From Planctomycetota bacterium (lineage in GTDB: Bacteria > Planctomycetota > JAJSAM01), in NCBI GenBank assembly GCA_024274785.1, contig JAJSAM010000009.1, forward strand, positions 62,001-126,000: 64,000 bases of DNA, in the 5' to 3' direction. The translations under genes were made by a program, and so were the position numbers. Positions 1 through 7,630 of the stretch are shown here, one piece after another (positions within the stretch are counted from its first letter, which is position 1; the number at the start of each line of letters is the position of its first letter). Below the pieces are notes generated by a model. It saw only the letters and a list, made by a program, of their open reading frames with translations. It ran no database searches and was not told the origin of the DNA.

Positions 1-621
1 GAAGGTGTAGGAGACGGCCTTGGAGAACCGGGCGCCGAAGTGGTGGTCGTCGATGGCGAGCGCCTTGTTGAATGCCGCATCCGCAAGCATCGAGAGCTGG
101 CTCTGCTCCGCGAAGCTGATCTGGCCGCTCACCAGCTTGGAGATCGCGCCGATGCCAACTCCGTACTGAGCGTCCGCGTCGTTCGGCCTGGCCTTTGCGT
201 TCTTCACCAGCGAGGAGAGCGCTTCATCGTACCTGCCCGTGCCGCTGAGGATGTTCCAGAGTTCATTCATCTCCTCACCGACGACGTCACCGGCTTCGAC
301 CCGCGCCAGGAAGTCCGTCAGCCGCTTTGTCTTCTCAGCGGACGGGGTGGGGGCCACCTCGGGTTCGTTGTCCGGAGCGATCTCGGTCACATCGGCCTGG
401 AGCTGCGGCGGTGCAAGGTCGCTTTCGAACGGTGAGGGAGGAGCGGCCTTGAGTTCCGAGAGCATCTCCTCGATACGATCCAACCGTGCATCGATGGCCG
501 ACGTGTCCGCCGGTGCGGCGGGGGCGGTCGGAGACGATCCGAATCCGGCCAGGCGGATCTCCACGTACACGATTGCGATGAGGACCGCGGCGACGACCGC
601 GATGAGTCCCGATTTCGACAT
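1..621 (-). CDS. Membrane-anchored TPR-like protein, C-terminus cut by window edge
   Basis: The reading frame is open from the ATG at 621 to base 1, so 207 residues are visible and the C-terminus is missing. An N-terminal hydrophobic segment (about residues 4-22) follows a short MSKSG stretch and looks like an uncleaved anchor. A short charged helix follows (DARLDRIEEMLSELKA, about 44-59), then a Pro/Ala/Glu-rich linker to about residue 95. From there an alpha-helical part resembles TPR units (GRYDEALSSLVKNAKARPND). A GGAGGAG ribosome site lies 7 nt upstream (629-635 on the plus strand), which supports this start. The likely role is a membrane-tethered protein-interaction scaffold; the true function is unknown. 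Confidence 0.7.
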   Translation of the reverse strand, partial: MSKSGLIAVVAAVLIAIVYVEIRLAGFGSSPTAPAAPADTSAIDARLDRIEEMLSELKAAPPSPFESDLAPPQLQADVTEIAPDNEPEVAPTPSAEKTKRLTDFLARVEAGDVVGEEMNELWNILSGTGRYDEALSSLVKNAKARPNDADAQYGVGIGAISKLVSGQISFAEQSQLSMLADAAFNKALAIDDHHFGARFSKAVSYTF

Positions 622-950
622 GTCGGCGCTCCTCCGCCCCGGTCGCGGTTGTCGTGCAGACGGGGCTTTCAACCACTTCGGATCAGCTCTGATCAGGCCC
701 TCTGGCAGCGAATGCCCCCCTCGATCGGGCGAGAGAGGTGGTAACACGCATTCTACAGTCCGAGGTCGGCGGTTCACGCTCACAAAGGAGTCCCCGGGGG
801 ATCGGTGCGGGGCGGAGTCGTGCCATTTCATCGGGGACCACGGGAATGGCGACATCGGGCCGCATCGACCGGAAGACCGGGGGCCGCCACAACCCTCCGC
901 TTGCCGAGCGACCCTCTTCGCCTGATCGTCTCCTCGAAGAAGGCAAAACG
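622..950. other. Intergenic region, no gene seen
   Basis: These 329 bp separate two minus-strand genes. I see no ORF with a plausible start and ribosome site, and no terminator with a T tract. The only structure is a short inverted repeat (GATCA at 681-685 and TGATC at 690-694). The leader of the downstream minus-strand gene must lie here, but I cannot place a convincing promoter. Confidence 0.5.
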
Positions 951-3176
951 CTACTTGCCTGCCGGCCCATCGGGATCCGGAGGCAACCTCGCCGGCCATG
1001 CGTCCAGAAACCCGATCCGTCCGTCGGCGCAGTCCCTGGCGAACGAGAGATTGAGCCCCTGTCCGGGGTGGCCTCGCTCGGTCCGGAGGTTCCAGACCCG
1101 GAAATCACCGGCATTCGAGTCACGTTCCATCGGCTTCCCCGGTCCGCGGCGCAGGTAGCGGTCGCGGCCACCGAGGTCGAGGAACATTCCCACCTGGGAG
1201 AGCAGGTAGGGGTACGTGTAGACGCGGGGGGGCGTGTCGTAGTTCGGACGCTGGTCCACGTCTCCGAAACCGCGCGTGCCATGATCGAGGACGTAGAGAT
1301 CGTCACCGCCCTCGTCGATGAAGAAGGCATTGCTCCGCACCATGGCCAGTCCGGTGGAGATGATCTTCGCGAGGTAGCGGTCGTTGCCGTCGCCCCGGTC
1401 GATGAGAAATGCGTTGACGACATCCCAGCCGAACCCGAAGGCGGCGCCGGCGTTCGCCCCGAGGATGTGGCGGTCGTTACCCGATTCATCGATCAGCGCA
1501 CCCACCGCGAAGTGCGCTCCGCTGCCCTGGGTGAAGTAGACGCTGTGGTAGAGGTCGTCCCCGCCTCCGTCCCAGAGGAGACCGGTGCCATACCAGTAAC
1601 CGAGGCCCTGCGAGAAGTTGCCGGCCCGGTAGGTGTCGTTGCCATCGACGTCGATCAGCGCGCCGAGGCCGCCCGCCCAGCAGTGTCCGTCCGACCCGTC
1701 GCCTCGCCGGCCGGAGCCCACACCCTGCGCGTTGCTGACCGCGATCTCGTTCGCGGAGTGGTAGTCGCCCCGGCCGGCCTTCGCCGCATCCGGTTCGGAA
1801 AAGTAGAGGTCGTCGCCGCTTCGATCCGCAAGGACGCCGATCCCGCCGGGGCCGCCGAAACCCTGGCCATCGCCCTCGGCCAGCCGGTACTCGTCCGTAC
1901 CTGCCGCGTCGAGCAGCAATCCCGCGCCGAAGAACCCCGCACCCATACCGACGGATCGCAGGTCGTACAGGTCATCTCCGCCCTCGTCGATCAGCGCACC
2001 GAGGCCGAAGAGCCCCGCGCCGAGTCCCCAGTGGTCGGAGGCCCAGGCATTGGCCTCGTCCCCCGCGGCGTAGAGGATGCCACCGCCGAGGATGCCGCTG
2101 GCGACGCGCTGTCCGTTGCCGGCGACCGTGCGGGCTCCGCCGAACACCAGCGCGACCGAGAGGGATCGGTCCTTTGCGGTCGCGGCCACCGGGCCGTCGA
2201 TTTCGAGCCTCTCCGAGAGGAGGAGCAGGAGGAGCGCGTCCGCCGGGGGTTTTCTCCCGTGCAGCGCGTCGGCGACGAAGACCGTGCCGAAGGGGGAGGG
2301 AATCGAGAGCGTGAAGCGAGGCCAGGCGCCGTCCGGCGCCGTCGTCGCTCCGATTTCCCGGCGGGCGTCCTGGACGGCCTGGAGCGCTTTCAAGCATCCG
2401 TAGTGGAGGGAGTGTTCGTCGATCAGCGGCGCCACGTCGTCGATCACCGGGTAGTACCCGGTCCCGTCCGGAGTGTCTTCGGCCAGACCGGGGAGTGCGG
2501 CGAAGACCTCCGCCCGCATTTCCGGAGTGACTTTTCTCAGGCCGAGTTCGATCCACTCGCGCGCCTGCACCAGGTTGAGAATCAGTCGGGCGATGGGGAG
2601 GCGAAGCGGCTCGGGCACCGCACTGACCTGTTCGCGGAGTCTGGCGGTCGGGGTCGCGTCGGTGGTGGCGTACTGGTTTCCGAAAGTCATCGGACGTCGA
2701 AGTGGTTTCCCGGAGCGCTCGAGCAGGGTTTCCAGTGTGCCGAGCAGGGGAGCACCTTCGCGCGGGAGCGGGTCGAGGTTCGCGGAGTAGCCTCGGAAGC
2801 CCCCGATGCGTCGATCGGTGGCGAGGGCCACGCCGAGCTTGAAGAGGGTCTCGTTCCGGTTCCTGGCGGTCGGCGGTTCGCGGAGTCTTGCCGGCGTGAG
2901 CAGATCTTCCACGGCGTTGCCGAGCGTGCGCGTGAACACGTAGGTGTCGAGCGGCGCCGCCAGGAGATCGCTGAAGAACGGCAGCACATAGGGCACCGTC
3001 GCCGGATGGGGATACCGGGCGCGGTGGGCCGCGGGACGATAGCCGAGGTCGTCGACGCCGATCTCGAGCGTGGCCAGGGCTTCTCCGAAAACGTCCGGAG
3101 GCCGGGCGGGAGTCCCCGCGGAGTACCCTGCGGACATGGCGATCAAAAGGAGGGGTAAAGCGATCATCCGTTTCAT
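951..3176 (-). CDS. Secreted Gly/Asp-rich repeat protein of unknown function
   Basis: 741 aa with a clear signal peptide (MKRMIALPLLLIAMSAGYSAG). Residues about 25-330 are a helical region without a recognised motif. From about residue 370 to 690 the sequence consists of about eight or nine degenerate units of roughly 30-40 residues. Each contains a D-x-x-G-x-D-x-Y core (for example DEGGDDLYDL, DVDGNDTYRA, DESGNDRHIL, DLGGRDRYLR) followed by a Gly-rich stretch such as GxGxGxxGxG. The aspartate-rich turns suggest calcium binding as in RTX-type beta rolls, but the period is longer than the nine-residue RTX unit. The function is not known, and the protein is probably exported and calcium-dependent (inference). 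The gene stands alone on its strand between long intergenic regions. Confidence 0.8.
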   Translation of the reverse strand: MKRMIALPLLLIAMSAGYSAGTPARPPDVFGEALATLEIGVDDLGYRPAAHRARYPHPATVPYVLPFFSDLLAAPLDTYVFTRTLGNAVEDLLTPARLREPPTARNRNETLFKLGVALATDRRIGGFRGYSANLDPLPREGAPLLGTLETLLERSGKPLRRPMTFGNQYATTDATPTARLREQVSAVPEPLRLPIARLILNLVQAREWIELGLRKVTPEMRAEVFAALPGLAEDTPDGTGYYPVIDDVAPLIDEHSLHYGCLKALQAVQDARREIGATTAPDGAWPRFTLSIPSPFGTVFVADALHGRKPPADALLLLLLSERLEIDGPVAATAKDRSLSVALVFGGARTVAGNGQRVASGILGGGILYAAGDEANAWASDHWGLGAGLFGLGALIDEGGDDLYDLRSVGMGAGFFGAGLLLDAAGTDEYRLAEGDGQGFGGPGGIGVLADRSGDDLYFSEPDAAKAGRGDYHSANEIAVSNAQGVGSGRRGDGSDGHCWAGGLGALIDVDGNDTYRAGNFSQGLGYWYGTGLLWDGGGDDLYHSVYFTQGSGAHFAVGALIDESGNDRHILGANAGAAFGFGWDVVNAFLIDRGDGNDRYLAKIISTGLAMVRSNAFFIDEGGDDLYVLDHGTRGFGDVDQRPNYDTPPRVYTYPYLLSQVGMFLDLGGRDRYLRRGPGKPMERDSNAGDFRVWNLRTERGHPGQGLNLSFARDCADGRIGFLDAWPARLPPDPDGPAGK

Positions 3177-3244
3177 GGCCCCACTCTCGGCAATCGGGAA
3201 AAACGGTCAAGGGCGAAACCCGAAAGAGGCGGAAGGAATGAAGG

Positions 3245-3602
3245 ATGAAGCTCACCACCCTCTCGATGATGACCCTGGCGGTGCTCGGCTTCTGGCTCCC
3301 GGCTCTGGCACAGCGCGCCCCAGCCGCAATGGAGGGTCGACCTCCGGGCTGCCGGGCTGGCGGTCCGGGAGCGTCACGCGGAATCTGCGTGCGCTGCGAA
3401 GGTCTTGAACGTCAGTACTACAGGACGCTGGCCATGGCGGCAGAGCGAAGCGAAAGGCCCCGATCCGGGAGGAGATCCTCGAAGAGTTCGACCTCGGTGG
3501 TGACGGCATGCTGAACGAGGCGGAGCGCCAGAAGCTCCGCGAGAGATGCAGGAGCGTCGCGGCGAGGGCCGGGGCCGTGGTGGCGGAGGCGGTGGTCGCT
3601 GA
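3245..3602 (+). pseudogene. Small secreted EF-hand protein gene broken by two apparent frameshifts
   Basis: An ATG at 3245 opens a typical signal peptide (MKLTTLSMMTLAVLGFWLPA) that continues in the same frame as low-complexity sequence to about 3430. The next frame, at 3451-3543, encodes a canonical EF-hand loop (DLGGDGMLNEAE, calcium ligands at loop positions 1, 5 and 12) followed by RQKLRE. The third frame, 3546-3602, encodes an Arg/Gly-rich tail (MQERRGEGRGRGGGGGGR) and a TGA. The three pieces together make the usual plan of small planctomycete EF-hand proteins: signal peptide, EF-hand, Gly/Arg tail. Two shifts in the same direction are needed to join them. It may be a decaying gene or a consensus error in this GC-rich stretch. 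The final TGA abuts the stop of the convergent gene at 3603. Confidence 0.5.
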
Positions 3603-5423
3603 TCAACGGATGAGCGGCTCCCTCTTCCCCTGATCGATTTCGAGGAAACGATCCGCCGGAATGTTCGTGAACACCTGCCGGGTGAGGTTTGCATCCGGCC
3701 AGCGCACCTCCAGACGATCCACCTCGAGGGCGCCCCCGAGGCCGAAACAGGCTTCCGGGGGGTCCTCGTGATTCGCGAGCCCCGACCCGGCGCGGATCTC
3801 CCGGATCTGGGTCACTCCGCCGGCGGTCACGGTGATCCGTGCGCCGATGCCGCTCCGGTTCGCCTTCCGGCCGATCAGCCGGACATTCAGCCAATGGTTG
3901 CCGGAGCGGTTCCCGATGTCGTTGCGGAACAGCCCGACCTCGTTCACCGTGATCCCACCCATGTATTTCTCCCGGTGGGCCTTTCCGAGTCGCATGAAGG
4001 AGCGGCCGGCCAGGATGTCCACGTCACCGTCGCGGTCGTAGTCGCCGATGGAGAGGTCGCCGCAGCCTTCCCAGTTGAATCCCGCCTTTGGTGTCACATC
4101 CGCGAAGGACCCGTCTTCCTGTTGATGGTAGAGCCGCAGGTACTGGCCGTCCGGGTAGTCGCCGGAGCCGATCAGGAGGTCGAGCCGGGTGTCGTTGTCC
4201 ACGTCGAGCCACGCCGCGTGCAGATCGCCGTAGTTGATGCCTCTCGGGTTCTTCACGCGGAACTCCCGGGCCGGCAGGAATTCCTCGACCGGGTGGCGCT
4301 GGAAAGCCCATCCACCCTCCGCGCCGAGGTTCTCGAGGATGGCCGGCGGGTCGGAGGCTTCACCCGCCCAGGCGTGCTGGATCTCCCCGAGGAACAGGTC
4401 GAGATCGCCGTCGTTGTCGTAGTCGCCGACGGCGCAGTCGAACGTGTTGCCGTTGCTCCGGAAGGGCTGCTCCGGCGGCCGGCCCACCCAGTCTGGATAG
4501 CGGCCGTGCGTGATGTCATCACCGGAGAAGCCGGTCTCGAGCCCGACATCCTTGAACTTGCCGTTTCCGAGGTTCTGCCAGAGGTAGTTCCACTGGCGGC
4601 CGTAGGCGAGCTGGAGGAGATCCGGGAGGCCGTCGTTGTTCCAATCGGCGTGGGTGACTCCGTAGCTGGGGCGTGACGAGTTCGCTCGGGCCGGTTCGGG
4701 AACGGTGAGGAGTCCCGCGGCCTTCGTGATGTCGGAGAACCCTCCTTTGCCGTCGCCTTTCCACAGGCGGTCCACGCCGCACCCGTAAAGCACCCCGTAT
4801 TGCCGGTACTCCCGGCCTTCGTAGAGGTCGAGGTTGCCGTCGAGATCGACATCCACGAGCGCCAGGGCCATCGCCGGTCCGGCCATGTCCGGGTCGCTGA
4901 ATCGGCTCGGCTTCGCCTGTCGGAACCGGCCGTGCCCGTCGTTCAGCCAGATGGCGCTCCGGACGCCGTGATCACAAGCGGGTACCCGCACGAACCGTCG
5001 GCCGTCGAAGTACTCCCAAGAGGAGTGCACCCCGGAGACCGCGTCCTGGTCTCCGTCGTTATCGAGGTCGGCGAAGTAGAGGTACTGCGGAACGAACGGT
5101 CCGGTCTTCGCGCGCTCGAGGTCCGGTGTGCCGTCCTTCTTCATCGGCACTTTCCGGGTGAGGCGGAGTTCGATGCCGTGGTCCGTGGTCTCCGCGAACG
5201 TCTCGCCGCCCGCGGAGAGAAAGATGCGTTGCCGGTCGAGGCAGAGGTCGTAGTAACCGTCGCCGTTCAGGTCGGTGAAGATGCAGTCCTTGGCGCGGAC
5301 GCCAGAGAGCCCCACGTCTTTGCTGACGTTCACGAACCAGGGAGCGTCATCGGCTCCGGAGGCGAAGGGGGTGAGGGCGATCACCAGCATGAACGGGACG
5401 AAGAGGATCTTTGTGGTTCTCAT
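3603..5423 (-). CDS. Secreted CRTAC1-family protein (FG-GAP/VCBS repeats plus ASPIC/UnbV domain)
   Basis: 606 aa with a signal peptide ending near FASGADD. At least seven FG-GAP-like units carry Asp-rich calcium loops: DLNGDGYYDL, DLDNDGDQD, DVDLDGNLDL, DWNNDGLPDL, DYDNDGDLDL, DVDNDTRLDL and DYDRDGDVDI. They are expected to form an extracellular beta-propeller. The last ~100 residues match the ASPIC/UnbV domain (NHWLNVRLIGRKANRSGIGA, then VDRLEVRWPDA). Family members are exported calcium-binding proteins of largely unknown substrate. The start overlaps the stop of the upstream omega-amidase gene by 4 bp (TCAT on the plus strand), so it is probably the third gene of that operon. The functional link to the two metabolic enzymes is unclear. 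Confidence 0.85.
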   Translation of the reverse strand: MRTTKILFVPFMLVIALTPFASGADDAPWFVNVSKDVGLSGVRAKDCIFTDLNGDGYYDLCLDRQRIFLSAGGETFAETTDHGIELRLTRKVPMKKDGTPDLERAKTGPFVPQYLYFADLDNDGDQDAVSGVHSSWEYFDGRRFVRVPACDHGVRSAIWLNDGHGRFRQAKPSRFSDPDMAGPAMALALVDVDLDGNLDLYEGREYRQYGVLYGCGVDRLWKGDGKGGFSDITKAAGLLTVPEPARANSSRPSYGVTHADWNNDGLPDLLQLAYGRQWNYLWQNLGNGKFKDVGLETGFSGDDITHGRYPDWVGRPPEQPFRSNGNTFDCAVGDYDNDGDLDLFLGEIQHAWAGEASDPPAILENLGAEGGWAFQRHPVEEFLPAREFRVKNPRGINYGDLHAAWLDVDNDTRLDLLIGSGDYPDGQYLRLYHQQEDGSFADVTPKAGFNWEGCGDLSIGDYDRDGDVDILAGRSFMRLGKAHREKYMGGITVNEVGLFRNDIGNRSGNHWLNVRLIGRKANRSGIGARITVTAGGVTQIREIRAGSGLANHEDPPEACFGLGGALEVDRLEVRWPDANLTRQVFTNIPADRFLEIDQGKREPLIR

Positions 5424-6205
5424 TTCTCATCTCCAGGTCGGCGATACAGCTCCGGGCGGCGATCCGCGAGGAAACCGAAGTGCGCACGGGCTTCCTTCAC
5501 GGCGGCCGGGTCGATCTCTCCGCAAACCACGGCCGGATCCATGCTCGCCTTGTCGATCACGCGGCCGAAAGGATCCAGCAGCACGGTGTCTCCACGGTGG
5601 GGCTGACCGCCTCCTTCGCCGACGCGGTTCACGCCGAGGACGAACGCCTGGTTCTCCATGGCCCGCGCCCTCAGCAGCGTTCGCCAGGCATCGCTTCTAC
5701 GTTCCGGCCAGTTGGCGATGACGAGGAAGAGGTCGGTATCCTCCGCGGCCGCCCGGAACAGCTCCGGAAAGCGGAGGTCGTAGCAGATCACCGGGGTCAC
5801 CCGCAGGTTCTCGATCGGGACGGTCACGAGGCGCTCCCCGGCCTGGTAGTGCTTGTCCTCTCCGGCGAGGGTGAAGGGGTGGATCTTGTGGTACTTCCCG
5901 ACCTCCGCTCCGTCCGGTCCGAAGAGGGCGCATGTGTTCAGCGGCAGGTCCTCGCCGGGCTCGACGAAACCTCCCGCCACGTGGACGCCGAGGTCCCGGG
6001 CCAATGCTGCCAGGAACTCCCGGGTCGGTCCGGCGTGCTCCGCGGCCCCCGCCGCGTTCATGGTGAACCCGGTGGCGAACATCTCCGGCAACACGATCAG
6101 CCGGGCGCCCGCCCTGGCCGCCCGGTGGGCCAGCGCCCCGGCACGGAGGAAGTTCTCCGCCGGGTCTTCCCAGGCGATGTCCATCTGCAGTCCGGCGACC
6201 TTCAT
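5420..6205 (-). CDS. Carbon-nitrogen hydrolase, likely omega-amidase (YafV/Nit2 type)
   Basis: 261 aa, the usual length for Nit2-type omega-amidases. The nitrilase triad is visible as Glu41 (VLPEMF), Lys107 (GKYHKIHPF) and Cys141 (VICYDLRFPE). The expected reaction is hydrolysis of alpha-ketoglutaramate or alpha-ketosuccinamate to the keto acid plus ammonia in the cytosol. I start the gene at the ATG at 6205 rather than further upstream because the protein then begins MKVAGLQMDI, the normal first strand of the family, and overlaps the aminotransferase stop by 4 bp. The upstream partner is a glutamine-transaminase-like enzyme, which matches the transamination plus omega-amidase route in which the amidase pulls the reaction forward. 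A different amide substrate remains possible. Confidence 0.85.
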   Translation of the reverse strand: MKVAGLQMDIAWEDPAENFLRAGALAHRAARAGARLIVLPEMFATGFTMNAAGAAEHAGPTREFLAALARDLGVHVAGGFVEPGEDLPLNTCALFGPDGAEVGKYHKIHPFTLAGEDKHYQAGERLVTVPIENLRVTPVICYDLRFPELFRAAAEDTDLFLVIANWPERRSDAWRTLLRARAMENQAFVLGVNRVGEGGGQPHRGDTVLLDPFGRVIDKASMDPAVVCGEIDPAAVKEARAHFGFLADRRPELYRRPGDEK

Positions 6206-7377
6206 GACCTGATCCTCGACAGGCGTTTCGCCGCGTTCTGCAAGGTCTCCATCCGCTTGCAGAAGGCGAAGCGGACCAGCCGCCGGCCCTCCTCCGGATT
6301 GACCCGGTAGAACGCGCTCGGCGGGATGGCGGCGACGCCGTGCTCCGTGGTCAGCCAGCGGGTGAATGCGCGGTCGTCGCCGTCGAAGAGCGCGGTGAAG
6401 TCCGCCAGCACGAAATAGGTACCGCGGGGCTCCGACACCTTGAAGCCGGCCTCGTCGAGTACCGTGAGCAGGAAATCCCGCCGCCGGGAATACTCGCGCC
6501 TGAATTCCGCGAGGAAACCGGCGCCGGTGAACTCGGTGAGCGCGTGCGCCATGGCGACCTGCAGCGGGGTCGCGACGGCATAGGTCACGAACTGGTGGGC
6601 GGCCTGTGCGGCATCGATCAGTGCGCGCGGCCCGGTGCCCCAGCCGATCTTCCAACCTGTGTACGAAAAGGTCTTCCCCGTGCTGGAAAGCGTCAGGGTG
6701 CGCTCGCGCATTCCCGGCAGCGTGGCGATGGGGACGTGCCGGGCGTCCCCGAAGGTCAGGTGCTCGTAGACCTCGTCGGCGAGCACGATCAGATCGTGCT
6801 CCTGCGCGACGGCCGCGATGCCTTCGAGTTCGGCGCGGGTGAACACCTTGCCCGAGGGGTTATGCGGGCTGTTCAGGACGATCATGCGGGTCTTCGGGCC
6901 AACGGTGCCTGCCAACTCATCGAGGTCGAGTGCGAACTCGGGGAACCGGAGTGTCACGAAGCGGGGGAGTGCCCCGGCCAGGGCGGTGCAGGCCGGATAG
7001 CTGTCGTAGAACGGTTCGAAGAGAATGACCTCATCACCCGGGTTCAGGAGCCCGAGCATGGAACTGGCGATGCCTTCGGTCGCCCCGGAGAAGACGAGGA
7101 CCTCCCGCAGCGGGTCGTACCGGAGACTATAGAGTCGTTCCCGGCTTTCCGCGATGGCCTTGACCAGAGCGGGATGCCCGCGCGACCGCGCATACTGGTT
7201 GTCCCCGGATCGCAGCGCGGCGACGGCCGCATCGACGATCTCCGGCGGCCCTTCGAAATCCGGATAACCCTGGGACAGGTTGATCGCCTGGTGCTCGATG
7301 GCGAGCCCGGTCATCTCGGCGAAGATCGTCGTTCCGAAGGGCGCAAGCTTCTTTGATATCAAGTGGAACGTCCTCAT
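6202..7377 (-). CDS. PLP-dependent class I/II aminotransferase (methionine / glutamine transaminase K-like)
   Basis: 391 aa from the ATG at 7377. The N-terminus (MRTFHLISKKLAPFGTTIFA) and the INLSQGYPDFEGP segment are typical of the KAT/GTK/YbdL branch. The PLP site is clear: Lys235 in LSSTGKTFSYTGWK, the Asn pair in LNSPHNPSG (169, 173) and Asp201 in ADEVYEH. The open frame extends upstream to 7638, but that part has no family similarity and runs through a short tandem repeat, so I exclude it. The next gene, overlapping by 4 bp, is an omega-amidase. Together they suggest glutamine-dependent transamination of a keto acid such as 2-oxo-4-methylthiobutyrate in methionine salvage. The precise amino-acid substrate cannot be read from sequence. 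Confidence 0.85.
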   Translation of the reverse strand: MRTFHLISKKLAPFGTTIFAEMTGLAIEHQAINLSQGYPDFEGPPEIVDAAVAALRSGDNQYARSRGHPALVKAIAESRERLYSLRYDPLREVLVFSGATEGIASSMLGLLNPGDEVILFEPFYDSYPACTALAGALPRFVTLRFPEFALDLDELAGTVGPKTRMIVLNSPHNPSGKVFTRAELEGIAAVAQEHDLIVLADEVYEHLTFGDARHVPIATLPGMRERTLTLSSTGKTFSYTGWKIGWGTGPRALIDAAQAAHQFVTYAVATPLQVAMAHALTEFTGAGFLAEFRREYSRRRDFLLTVLDEAGFKVSEPRGTYFVLADFTALFDGDDRAFTRWLTTEHGVAAIPPSAFYRVNPEEGRRLVRFAFCKRMETLQNAAKRLSRIRS

Positions 7378-7411
7378 GAAGTGGACGGCAAACGAGGATA
7401 CAGAGAAGTAG

Positions 7412-7443
7412 AGCAGTGAAGCAGTAAAGCAGTAAAGCAGTAT
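7412..7443. repeat. Four tandem copies of an 8-bp unit
   Basis: Units AGCAGTGA, AGCAGTAA, AGCAGTAA and AGCAGTAT lie end to end 35 bp upstream of the aminotransferase start, in the divergent intergenic region. Nothing shows a function; slippage-derived microsatellite is the simplest explanation, though direct repeats this close to a start could bind a regulator. Confidence 0.8.
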
Positions 7444-7616
7444 GTTGGTGCGTGTCGAAATCCCCCCCGGGGTCGGGCGCTGTCCGGGCCACACCCAACG
7501 CTGCGCCGTCTCCGGAAGATCAGCCTGAACCAGGAACCCGCACCCTGTCAGGCCGACCTCATCGAAGGTCTCCCCGTTCGTTGCCTCCTTCTCTCGTGCA
7601 TCCCGCCGGGCTGGAC

Positions 7617-7622
7617 TACAAT
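7617..7622 (+). promoter_or_regulatory. Possible -10 element for atuA-like operon
   Basis: TACAAT lies 8 nt before the ATG at 7631. No Shine-Dalgarno sequence precedes that ATG. If the hexamer is a -10 box, transcription would begin at or next to the start codon and give a leaderless mRNA. No good -35 box is visible at 16-18 nt spacing. Confidence 0.3.
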
Positions 7623-7630
7623 CCACCCCC

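Noticed and set aside
3245-3602. Selenoprotein with in-frame UGA instead of a frameshifted gene
   Set aside because: The pieces lie in three different frames, so a recoded stop codon cannot join them.
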